A DNA stretch of 44,568 bases. Origin: Parvularia atlantis. Its lineage: Eukaryota > Opisthokonta > Rotosphaerida. The stretch spans positions 1-44,568 of the forward strand of contig CALSCO010001252.1 of assembly GCA_943704415.1 (NCBI GenBank), given 5' to 3'. This document shows, piece after piece, positions 9,831 to 19,141 of this stretch (positions within the stretch are counted from its first letter, which is position 1; the number at the start of each line of letters is the position of its first letter). A program made the translations under genes and the position numbers. Below the pieces are notes generated by a model. That model saw only the letters and a program-made list of their open reading frames with translations, made no database searches and was not told the origin of the DNA.

Positions 9831-10359
9831 CGTGCGCGCGCGCGCAGGCGGCGGGTGGCGGGCGCTCGGCAGGCGCGGAAGTGCCGCGCCGTTCGCGCCC
9901 GCCGGCCTTGCGCCATCCCGGCGTCATCCGGCCTGTCAGCACTGAAAGTTGCGCGTGCTGACAAATGAAGGAGGCGCTTGGCAACCGTGTTGGCAACATG
10001 CCGATCCGTCCCGCGTGGCAACACCAACCCACTGCAGCTGATCCCTTCTGTTTGTCGTGGCCGCCTCCCTTTCCGCCGCCGCGGCGCATGACGCGGGTGA
10101 TGCTCGCGCGCCCGCGCCGCGAACGGCAGCACACTTCCGCGCGTCTGTTCGCCTGACTGCCGCGCGCGCCGCCGCCGCTGTGCAACGCGGACTCGGAGGT
10201 CGCTGTTTCACGTCGCCGCACGTCGCCACCCCGCCACCCCGCCACGCTGCGCAACTTAACGCGCTGTTTCACCAGACACTCTTCTTCGCGCGCAGCTGTT
10301 CACGCCGCCGTGCACGCAGGCCCCCGCCCCCGTGACCCCCGGGCCGCCGCCGCCACACT
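9831..10359. promoter_or_regulatory. 529-bp divergent intergenic region with repeated TGGCAAC boxes
   Basis: No coding exon is recognisable. It is the longest gene-free stretch and lies between two divergent start codons. TGGCAAC occurs three times within 45 bp on the plus strand (about 9979-9985, 9991-9997, 10016-10022), the first two as TTGGCAAC. CGCTGTTTCAC occurs twice (about 10201 and 10262). TGGCAAC is the half-site of the RFX X-box, but a full inverted X-box is not seen. Role as a control region is inferred from position and repetition. Confidence 0.4.
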
Positions 10360-12425
10360 ATGGCCACCAACGCGCCATTCAACTACTCGGTGCCATGCCC
10401 CGAGGGCTTCGCGTTGGACCGCTACGTGCGTGCACGTGCGAACGGCGGGTGACGGCCCTTGTCAACGAAGACTGATCGCGTCCACGATCGGCCCCCCTTG
10501 CGCCGCCCGCAGATGCTGTACGTCGACATCAATGAGAACGTGTGCGACTTCAACATCGTCGTCAACTTTGCCCTGTGGATGCTGTGGATGGTCCTGTTTG
10601 CGCTCGCGTTCGTCGACCTCGTGCTCACTTACGTCTTCTTCCCGGAGCGCGCGATGGTGCGCTCCTCCGAGACCACTGCTCGCAAGCGCAGGCTGACACC
10701 GCACCATGCGCGCGCCATGCGCAGAAGACGAGCGGCAGCATGAGCCTGCACCTCGGCCAGCGCTTCACGGACGTGTTCTACGGCGTCTTCCTTTTGGCGA
10801 CCGTAGCGCTGGTGCGACTCGGTCTGCGGCGCACTTTTGCGCATCCGCCCGCGCTGATGGCGCGGTCTAGAGCATCGTCGGCGTCGCCATCCCGGACCTG
10901 TCCGTGCGCAACCCGACCGAGGCCAAGATCATCTGGGTGCGCCCGCGCGCCCGCGCGCCCGTGCGCCCGCACGCGTCCACGCCTGACGCGCGGCGCGCAG
11001 ATCATCTGGTGGGCGTGGATGAGCTGCCTCTTTGCGTTCGTCGTGCTCACGAACAACAAGCTTAGGTGCGCACCCTCCGTCACCCGGGCGCCCGCTGGCC
11101 CGCTCATCCGTCGCCCTCGCGCGCAGCTACGCCGTGACCGCGCCGCTGCGCTTCCGCTCGGCGACCAAGGTCGTGCAGGAGAACGTGTTCGAGGTGCCCT
11201 TCTTCCGCTGGTTGCGCCGCTTCCAGATCTTCGTCGGCTTCTTCTACCTCTCATCGGTGCTCGTCGTCTTTGCCGTGCTGCCGCATGTGCGCCTGTCGCC
11301 GCGTCGCGCGCTCTCGCTGACGGCCCGCCCCGTACGTAGCTGAGCCGCTACGACTACAACCAGAAGAACAACAGCGTCAAGTCGGGCTTTTTGCTGTTTG
11401 GTGTGCGCGCCGGGTCGGCCCGCGGTCGCGCACGCTCACGCCCCCGCGGCCTCCGCGCGCCCAGGCTGCTTCCTTGCGGTCGAGACGACCATCATGCTGG
11501 TGACCTTTGAGCGCATCCGCGCCATCACTAAGCAGCAGGCCCAGTTCCACGAGTCGATCAGCGCGCAGCTCAACGTGCAGGTCTGTCGGTCGTGGCGCAC
11601 GGCTCGCACAGGCTGACACGCGCGCGCCGTGACGCAGAGCGAGATGGCCCGGACGATGTCGCAGCTCACGACCAACCTGCGCGTCGCGTCGATCGCCTGC
11701 GCGTCCATCGGCTTTCCAATCGCGGCGGTGTGGATGTACATCGGTGCGACAACCGCACGCGCGCGCGCACTCTGGCGCCCTTCGGCTGACCGACGCGGCG
11801 CAGGCATCTGGCTCGGCATGCGCTACTACATGGCGCACCTGATCATGGTGCGCCTGCTCTCTTCTGCGCGCCGTGTGTTCCTGCGCGTCGGCTCACCCCG
11901 CTGGCTGTGTGCGCAGGGCTGGAGCCTGACCATGGTCGTCGGCAACATGATCCTGTCCAAGACGGCATTCTACCTCTTCGTGCGCGTCGTCGTCTTCCCG
12001 ATGCTCGGGTCGGTCTCGGCCAGCTACGGCAGGTGTGCCTGTGCTCGCCCCTACCGGCGGTGCTGATGCGCCGCGCCATCTGCAGCAGCCAGGAGCACTC
12101 AGACCGCGAGCACCACCGCGACAGCTCGCTCGACCAGAAGCACGTCGGCGCGGACAGCACACCCGCCTCGCCTCTCCCGCGCACGTCGTTCGCCCTCGCG
12201 CCCCTGGCCGCGTCCGGCCCGACCTCGCCCGTCGCCGGCCGCGCCGCCACGCCGAGCGTGCTGCTGCAGAACATCGACGTGGGCGAGCTCGCCGACGTCC
12301 TCGGCTCGTCCAAGGAGATGGCCCGGGCGCCCGCGAGCCTATCGGACGTGTCGGACGCGTCGGGCGCCGGGGAGCAGGCGCCGCCGTCGCGCGCATCGCT
12401 CGACGACCCCGGCAACGCCGTGTGA
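10360..12425 (+). CDS. Unrecognised polytopic (about 7-TM) membrane protein with Ser-rich tail
   Basis: Twelve exons (10360-10425, 10513-10656, 10725-10811, 10871-10936, 11001-11065, 11127-11286, 11340-11400, 11465-11580, 11638-11743, 11804-11847, 11917-12032, 12086-12425) join in frame to 456 aa. The short N-terminus has a potential N-glycosylation site (NYS) and two Cys residues. About seven hydrophobic segments follow, among them FALWMLWMVLFALAF, IIWWAWMSCLFAFVVL, FQIFVGFFYLSSVLVVFAVL and ASIACASIGFPIAAVWMYIG. Between two late segments lies a polar helix (RIRAITKQQAQFHESISAQL). The ~110-residue C-terminus is Ser/Pro/Ala-rich and likely cytosolic. I do not recognise the family; a GPCR-like or transport role would be a guess. 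ATCATCTGG is repeated on both sides of the intron at 10937-11000. Confidence 0.75.
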
Positions 12426-12536
12426 CCGCTCATCCGACAAGCCGACCTGCCAGTGAGTGTAAAGGCCGCATGTGGCCCCGCGCGTGCCGGCTGCCGTGCA
12501 GCCCCAACCCCTTGCCCGCTCTGTGAGCTTGATTTG

Positions 12537-13542
12537 ATGTCGCGCTCGATCCGCGGTAACGTGCCCGTCGCGGTGCAGGCGGCCGCGTGGCTGCTCTCGG
12601 CCGTGCTCTTGGCGCTGTGCACGAGCGAGCTACACGTGCTCTGGCGCACGTCTGGCCCCGCGCTCAACGGCGGCGCCGATGTCGTGCGCGCGTTCCGCGA
12701 TGCGGCCGCCGCTCAGCTCGCGACCATCGCGCCGTGGCCGGCCTTTGCGCCCGCGCCGCCGCTCGACGTCGTCACGTCCGTGCCGGGCCACGCCTCGCCG
12801 GTCGCGCTCAGCCTGTCGTGTGCGAGCGTGCTGCCCCTGCGCTCGCCCGCGACGGGCCTGCCGATGTCGCTGCACTACGTCGGCCACCCGCTGCTAAGCA
12901 TGTTCCACTTTGCCGTCGGCGTGCTCTGGGCCGCCTTCGCGCCGCTGCAGCTGTCGGACGTGCGTGGGCCAGCTGCGCGGGCGGTGGCCGATGCGCGCTC
13001 ACGGGCCGCGCAGATCGTCCGCCAGCGCGCGCCCAAGGTGCACAACACGCTCGGCAGCGTCGTCGCCTTCTCCGGCTTCAGGCACGCACTTCCTACCCTG
13101 TGGCGGCGCGTCTGATGCCTGCGCACGCGCGCGCAGCATCGGTGTGAGCGGCCTGCTGTTCATGGTGCTGCGCGCCCACACGCCGCTCGCGACGACCGGC
13201 GAGTGGACGTGGCACGACGCCGTGACGGCCGCGGCGGGCGTCTGGCTCCTCGCGACCTACTTCCGTGCGTACGTGACCGCGACCAACGCCGACTTTGTCG
13301 CGCACCGCGACTGGTCCATCCGGCACGTGGGCGCGGGCTACTGGGTCGGCCTCGCGCGCGTCGCGTACATCGTGCTGCCGCTCACCCTGCCGAGCCTGGC
13401 CGCGGCCGGCGACACGCCCGCGCAGGCCGAGGGCCGCCTGTTTGCGCTCGTCAACGTGGCCTCGATGGCCGTGACCATCGCCACGGCCGAGTGGGTCGTG
13501 CGCCAGCGACGCAGCAGTGCGAAGGCTGTACACGTCGACTGA
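12537..13542 (+). CDS. DUF2306-family membrane protein
   Basis: Two exons (12537-13081 and 13137-13542) give 316 aa. Hydrophobic segments surround two motifs typical of DUF2306 proteins: a His start of a membrane segment with a following KVHNTLGSVVAFSGF (family: HR-x-x-G-x-x-Y/V), and FVAHRDWSIRHVGAGYWVG (family: HR-x-W-x-x-R). The N-terminal half has one membrane segment and a ~100-residue extramembrane region. The family is widespread in bacteria and fungi, with unknown function; the conserved His residues suggest a cofactor or redox role, which is speculation. The intron starts with GC (CAG|GCACGC) and joins SGF to SIGVSGLLF in frame. The stop codon is only 12 bp from the stop of the convergent LARP7 gene. 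Confidence 0.72.
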
Positions 13543-13554
13543 AGACAACGACGA

Positions 13555-15272
13555 TCACCCCACGCGCGCGCGCTTGCCTTCGCGCTCGTCCTCGGCGCTC
13601 TCGCGCTGGCGCTTGTTGGCCGCATCCTCGCCCTCGCCCTGGCCCTCGCCCTCGCCCTCGCTCTCGCTCTCGCCGTTCTCGCCAAACTTGAGGTGCACGC
13701 GCTTGGCCGTCTTGGTCTTCTTCTTCTTGCCCGCCCTGGGCTTGGTCGGCTCCTCCGGCTGCGGCACCGCGACGGTCCCCGCGACGGGTGCGGCCTCGTG
13801 CTCTTGCTTGCGCTGCGCCACCTTGAACGACGAACGCTTGAGCTTCACGACCAGCCGCCAGTACGCCGCCTCCTCCTCGCCCGCCAGCACGCGCGCCTGC
13901 GGTCGGGTCAGCCGGACTGCCGCAAGGTGGAACTGGCAAGCACCTGCAGCGGCGGCCGCGCACCCAGTAGCGCAATCGCCCGTGACGCGTCGTCGGGCTC
14001 GGTCAGCCGCACGTGCGCCTGGGCCGCGCGTGGCTTAGGAGGAGCGCGAGACTGGGTGCACGCGCACCTCGCTGTTCACGCGCTCGTGGTCCAGGTACGC
14101 CACCTTGCACCCGCCCGCTATCGCGAACAACGTCAGCCGCGGTGCGGTGAGCAGCAGCAGCACGGGCAGGCGCACCGTCCAGCAGCTTGCGCAGCGACGA
14201 TGAGGTCGTGTCGGGCGTGAGGCCGCTCACGTGCACAATCAGGCCCGGCAGGTACTCGTCCTTGCGCGCGGGGCGGGCGGGCGGCGCGTCTGCCGCGGGC
14301 GACGACGACGCGGCCGGGCGCGGGCCGGGCCTCGGCTCCGGGTGCACGGCGAGGCCCACTACGTGCCGCTGCTCCTTCATGTGCTGCAGATACTCGGTGC
14401 GCAGCCTAAGCCACTCGGCCCTGTCCCGCGCTCAGCGCGTCGTGGCAGGGCATGCACGGCGCGCCACACACTTGGACAGGACGCGCATCGACCGCAGCTG
14501 CCGGCTGGGCGTGTCGAGCGTGGTCACGTCGGCGCGCTTGAGTGCCGCGATCTGCGCGCGCGGTCGCAGGTCAACCGCGGTCGCGATAGGCGCATGCACG
14601 AGCGTGCCTCAGCCTGGGCGCGCTGCGCCTGCTCGCGCTGCTCAAACTCTACAAAGCAAAACCCCTTGGGGCTGTTGTTGGCGTAGCGCGGGAGACTGAG
14701 CGCGCGCACGCGCAGGGCTCCTCGGTCGGCACGGGGGCGCACACAAAGCGTGCAACGCGACGCACCTGACGTACGCCACCGCCCCGAAGCGCACAAAGAG
14801 CTCGCGCAGCTTGTCGTGGTCGGGTGCGGGCGGGAGGCGCTCGGCGTAGACCATGCGCTCGTCGACGTCGGCCGGCGCGGCGAACGGGACGCGGCGCCCG
14901 ACCATCGTCTCGTCGGCGCTGAGCTGCGCACGGTGCGCGCGCGGTCTCAGCCTCAGCCAGCGGATCGGGGGCCACGTGCACACGTAGAGCCAATCGATCG
15001 TGCGCACGGCCGTGCGCAGCAGCGGCACGGTCGCGCCGAGCCGCTGCAGTTTGTTGAAAGTGAGCAGCGCATCGAGCGCGACTACTGCGCACGCGGCCGA
15101 CGTTGGCTGCCCGGGTCCGCGCGAGCGGCGACCACGCACGGCCATCCGGGTGCTCGGCCATGAGGTGCTGCAGGTGCCGGTCCTTGGCCAGGTTGCTGTC
15201 GCTGAAGTAGAAGGCGACCTGTGCGGCGACCGCGTCCGGCATCTGCGCGCGGCTGTCAGCATTCGCCGGCAT
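13555..15272 (-). CDS. LARP7: La-related protein 7 (LARP7) homologue
   Basis: LARP7 binds the U-rich 3' end of 7SK RNA in animals; ciliate p65 and fission-yeast Pof8 of the same family bind telomerase RNA. Nine exons (15140-15272, 14984-15084, 14766-14923, 14608-14695, 14472-14551, 14176-14420, 14068-14117, 13944-14018, 13555-13896, read right to left) give 423 aa. La motif: VAFYFSDSNLAKDRHLQHLM, then LLTFNKLQRLGA. RRM1: DERMVYAERLPP to SPKGFCFVEFE. Middle: AEWLRLRTEYLQHMKEQ. C-terminal xRRM: PGLIVHVSGL, AHVRLTEPDDASRAIALLG, then AYWRLVVKLKRSSFK. The Lys-rich tail ends with a KRVHLKFGE-type motif also found near the human C-terminus. The linker between RRMs is far shorter than in animals. The intron at 14552-14607 has a GC donor. 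Confidence 0.9.
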
Positions 15273-15323
15273 GGTGGACACCCCCTGTCAGTTTTCCAGA
15301 TCACGACAAACGCGTCGGTCGTC
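15273..15323. promoter_or_regulatory. 51-bp bidirectional 5' region
   Basis: Separates the divergent start codons of LARP7 (minus) and TBC1D24 (plus). A pyrimidine run ending TTTTCCAG lies just before the plus-strand gene and could be a splice acceptor for a non-coding leader exon instead. Confidence 0.4.
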
Positions 15324-15384
15324 ATGGGCGGCCCCGCGCTTATCGACGACGCGCTGCTGCAGCAGCACCTGTCGGGCTCGCCCC

Positions 15385-15415
<31 letters not shown>

Positions 15416-17957
15416 CATGGCGCGGCTGGGCATGGGCGAGGACAGTGTCGGCTCCATGGGCTCGTCGGGCGGCATGAGCAGCGGCAGCCGCTCGCGCTCG
15501 ACCTCGGCCGCCGTGCCGCAGTTCTCGTACGCGTTGCCCCTGGTGGCCTGGAGCGAGGAAGTGCTCGGCGCGGCACTGGCGCTCGGGCAGCGCAACAAGC
15601 CCTGGCACGAGGCCAACAGCTCGGCCATGTCGCTCACCGCCATGAGCAACAAGCGCAAGATCCGCGACCTCAAGAGCATCCTCCGTAACGGGATCCCAAA
15701 CGAGATACGCGGCGAGGCACGCCCACTCGCACGTGCGCGGTCTACGCGCACTGAGACGGACCACTCCGCGCGCGCGCGCGCTCGCAGAAGTGGCAGGCGC
15801 TCGTGTACACCAAGGGCCTAGCGGGTGCGCGCCACGTGCTCCTGCGACCCGTGCTCACACGACGCGTCTCACACGACCCGCGCACAGACTACGAGCGCAG
15901 CTTCGCGCTCGGGCTGCAGCGTGCCTTTGGCACCGCGCGCCTCACCAACCCGCAGGTGCCGCTCTTCGGCAGCGAGCCGCTGTTTGACGCGCTGGCGCTG
16001 TCGCCGCACGGGATTCGGGTGCGTGTGGCGCGCTCCCCGCCGTTGGCGTCGGGCGCTGAGCGGCCGCGCGCCAGGTCGCGCACGAGATCATGTGCATCAT
16101 TGGCAACGACTTTCCTCAGCTTTTGTTCTGCCCGTTCATCGCGCCGACCCTCACGCTGCTCCTGCACCACATGAGCGCCGACGGCGCGCTCGCCTCGATC
16201 CTGGCCATGATCAAGGAGTCGATCGGCGCCAACGATTGGCGCTACTTCCCGTGCAGCAGGTGCACTCGCGTGCGCTGTCGTGCGCTGCCGTGCCAATCGC
16301 TCACGCGCGCCGCGGCTGCAGTCGCGAGACGAACCTGTTTGCGTTCGTCTTCGTCGACATGGCCAAGCGCGCCGTGCCCGCCGTCTGGAAGCACGTCAAG
16401 TCGCTCGGCGGTGGCATGGGCAAGGTCAAGTGGCAGCCGTTCTGGAAAAAGCTGTTCTGCCGCATGTTCATCGGGTGCGCGCGCTCGCCCGAGCCCGTGG
16501 AGCGTTGCCCGCCTGACCGCGTGACCAATCATGCAGCACGCTCCCGCTGCCACAGCTGTACATCGTCATGGATTCGTTCTGCCTCGAAGGTTGCAAGGTG
16601 CTCTACCGCGTGGCCATGGGCGCGCTGGGCATGCTCGAGCGCCGCATCCTGAAGCAGCGTACGGCGACCCGGGTCGCTCGGCCGTCCTCACGCGACCGCG
16701 CGCAGCCTCGATCGACGCCATCGACGCGCTCGTCCGCGACTTTCTCGAGATGCAGGACTCGGCCACGTTCAACGAGCTGTGGGGCCGCGGGTTCAGCTAC
16801 AACCTGCAGCGCAGCGACTTTTCGGCGTTCCGGCAGCTCAACCAGGTGCGTGCGTGCTCGCCCGCTTGACAGCGTGCGCTCTCGCCCGCTTGACGGCGTG
16901 CCGACCCGTGCGTGCACACGTGCACGCAGACGCTGCACCAGGTGCAGCTGGACCACCTCAACTCGGGCGATGTCGGATCGCTGTACGTGCGCGCGCTGCC
17001 CGAGCTGTCGAACCCGTCGGCCATCATTAGCGACGACATGCTGCATGTGTGGGCCGCCACCGCGTAGGTGCACACACGTGCTCACACCGCGGCTGCCCGC
17101 AGGAGGTGTGGAAGTGGGTGCCGGCGCGCTTCCGCAGCCACGACCTCGACCTGCTGTTCTCGACCATGTCGGACGGGTACTCGCTCAACAGCCTGTTCCA
17201 AAAGTGCGGCACGTGTGAGCCGCTGTTCCTCGTGCGTGGCCGCGCGCCGCTGTGGTGCTGTTGCAGCGACGTGACGGCGCCCGGACAGCTGATCAAGACG
17301 ACCGGTAACCAGTGCTTCGGCGTGTACCTGAGCGACGCGTTCAGCAAGGTGCGGCGCCCGTGTGCTGCGGCGGCGCTCGCGGTTCACGACGCTCGTGCGC
17401 GCACGCGGCTGGCAGCGCCCGCGCCAGTCAGACAAGATGTACTACGGCACAGGCGAGTGCTTCGTGTTCAAGCTGACGCCCGAGGTGAGCATCCGTGCGC
17501 GTGAGCGTGCAGCTGCGGCGGCTGACGGGCCGCGCGCAGGTCCAGGTCTGGCCGTGGGCCAAGATGGACCGCGCGGTCATGATCCAGGACCGCCAGAAGC
17601 ACGGCAGCGGGCAGTCTGTCTCGTGCGTCTGCGCGTCGGTGCAGCGACGGGTGCGGCCTCGAACGCTGACCGCACGCCTCGCCGCGCAGGTACCGCACAA
17701 ACGACTCGGCCAACAGCTTCTTCATCCGCGCGACGGACCGCGGGCTGGTCATCGGCGGCGGCAGGCACGGCGCGCGCCCACAGCGCCACGAGACGCTGAC
17801 CCGACCGGCGCACAGCGGACAGGCGCTGTCGATCGATAACGACTTCCGCAACGGTCGGTCGACCTGGTGCGAGACGTTCGAGAACGAGCCGCTGGCGGGC
17901 GACGGCGTCAACGCATTCGAGTGCGCGGTCGTCGAGGTCTACGACATCACGCAATAA
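15324..17957 (+). CDS. TBC1D24: TBC1D24/Skywalker-like TBC + TLDc protein
   Basis: Combines a Rab-GAP-like TBC domain with a TLDc domain. In animals it acts in synaptic vesicle and endosomal traffic, binds phosphoinositides and protects from oxidative stress. After ~100 low-complexity residues (poly-Gly, Ser) comes LKSILRNGIPNEIRGE, the TBC entry motif. Then come LLFCPFIAPTLTLLLHHM, LPQLYIVMDSFCLEGCKVLY and RVAMGALGMLERRIL, which match TBC1D24 point for point. The TLDc domain runs from EVWKWVPARFRSHDLDLLFS through CFGVYLSDAFSK, YYGTGECFVFKLTPE, RGLVIGGG and STWCETFENEPL to an acidic-hydrophobic end at DITQ. The catalytic Arg and Gln fingers of active Rab-GAPs (IxxDxxR, YxQ) are not visible, as in animal TBC1D24. 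The first intron (15717-15787) has a GC donor. Exons 1-3 are 15324-15716, 15788-15824 and 15888-16018. Confidence 0.9.
15384..15415 (+). repeat. GGC trinucleotide run (poly-Gly) in TBC1D24
   Basis: About nine consecutive GGC codons encode a Gly run in the low-complexity N-terminus. Confidence 0.8.
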
Positions 17958-18061
17958 CCCCGGGCCGCCGGACTACCGCGAAGCGGACCCGCGCGACTGT
18001 GCTGCTTCTGCCGTCAGTGATGCGCCCACCCCCTCCGATCGTGCTGCCGCATTATCCCATT

Positions 18062-19123
18062 TCAGTCTGCTTCTAAGGCTGCACTGGCCGCACTGGCTGC
18101 ACTGGCCGCAGACCCCGCGGCGAAGAGCTTGCGTGCGTACCGCTCAAACGTGGCCCGCGCAGCAGGGTGGGCGAGGCACAGGTCGCGCGCCGCGCCTTCC
18201 CACACGTCAAAGTCGTCCCAGTGCGTCTCGTACCGCCACGGCTTTTCCGAGACAAAGTGCATGAGCACCTGGTCGTAGTCGCGCTTGCCCCACGAGTTGC
18301 TGCCGTAGCGCGCATGCACATGCGTCCAGGCGCGGGGCGGGCCGGGCGGGGCGTCGGGCCCGTCAAAGTACTCGCTGATCAGGCGCTCGTCCGGGCCGAC
18401 GTGGAGGTCGGGCGTGCCGTACGAGCCGCGGCGGGCGAGAAGGGCGCGGATGGCGTCGAGGTCGTTCTGGGCGGGCTCGAGCACGAGCACGCAGCCGCGG
18501 ATGCCGTAGTTGGTGCGGACGCTGCGCCGGACGAGGTCTGCGGGCAGCTCGCGCCCGTGCCACCGCTCCTGCTCCTCCGCCGAGTCGCCCACGGCGGAGC
18601 AGATGCCGGCGGGGGCGCGCAGGTCGAACAGCGCGTCCGGGCAGGCCAGCGCGAGCATGTCGGCGTCGAGGAAGACGACCTTGGCGTACTCGGTCAGGCC
18701 GAACGCGTTGTACTTGGTGAAGCACAGGTCGATCCAGCGGTACATGTGCCGGAAGCGCCTAGACTGGGCCTGCACGGCGCGCGCGCGGATCGCCGGCACC
18801 TCGACCACGCGCACGCCGAGTCCGTCCAGCGCCGCCCGCGCCTCCGCCACCGCCGCACGCACGTCGGCCGTCGTCATCAGCACCACGTCGGCGCGCGTCC
18901 CGCTCCGCCGCAGCGACCACGCCAGCGTCAGGGCGCCGCACAGGTACTCGGGCGTGTGCATCACCAGCATCGCGTAGGCCTCGCGCGCGGCCGGCGGCGC
19001 AGCGGGCGGCGGCGGCGGTGCATCTGCCGACGCTGGCGCCGGTTCGCCGCGCTCACGGTCACGGTCGCGGTCACGGTCGCGGTCACGGTCACGGTCGCGG
19101 TCACGGTCGCGCTCACGCGGCAT
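18062..19123 (-). CDS. Glycosyltransferase family 8 (glycogenin-like), intronless
   Basis: A single open frame of about 353 aa. The ATG at 19123 is the first in frame. The N-terminus is an Arg-Asp dipeptide run followed by a Pro/Ala linker. The GT8 domain starts at AYAMLVMHTPEYLCGALTLA and contains VVLMTTADV, FTKYNAFGLTEYAKVVFLDA (the DAD of the DxD metal/UDP-sugar site), NYGIRGCVLVLEPAQ (glycogenin-like N-x-G), DERLISEYF and a late KPW. These are hallmarks of glycogenin and related plant and fungal GT8 enzymes that transfer sugar from UDP-sugars. No signal peptide or membrane segment is visible, so a cytosolic role such as glycogen priming is possible, but the acceptor is unknown. Its start lies 18 bp after the SYO1 stop. 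Confidence 0.85.
   Translation of the reverse strand: MPRERDRDRDRDRDRDRDRDRDRERGEPAPASADAPPPPPAAPPAAREAYAMLVMHTPEYLCGALTLAWSLRRSGTRADVVLMTTADVRAAVAEARAALDGLGVRVVEVPAIRARAVQAQSRRFRHMYRWIDLCFTKYNAFGLTEYAKVVFLDADMLALACPDALFDLRAPAGICSAVGDSAEEQERWHGRELPADLVRRSVRTNYGIRGCVLVLEPAQNDLDAIRALLARRGSYGTPDLHVGPDERLISEYFDGPDAPPGPPRAWTHVHARYGSNSWGKRDYDQVLMHFVSEKPWRYETHWDDFDVWEGAARDLCLAHPAARATFERYARKLFAAGSAASAASAASAALEAD
19050..19116 (-). repeat. GGTCAC/GGTCGC hexamer microsatellite coding Arg-Asp repeats
   Basis: Eleven or so units of GGTCRC (plus strand) give the RDRDRD run at the GT8 N-terminus. An Arg-Asp run also occurs in U1-C near 4480-4530, built from similar hexamers. Confidence 0.85.
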
Positions 19124-19141
19124 CGCACATGACAAGTGCGC

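Noticed and set aside
10057-10335. 92-codon plus-strand frame in the intergenic region before the polytopic membrane gene
   Set aside because: Ala/Arg/Pro-rich, no recognisable domain or splice context, and it lies in a likely promoter region.
18167-19132. Long plus-strand open frame (321 codons) opposite the GT8 gene
   Set aside because: It is antisense to a clear glycosyltransferase, is rich in Arg/Ala/His/Val and has no domain. At this GC content stop-free antisense frames are expected.
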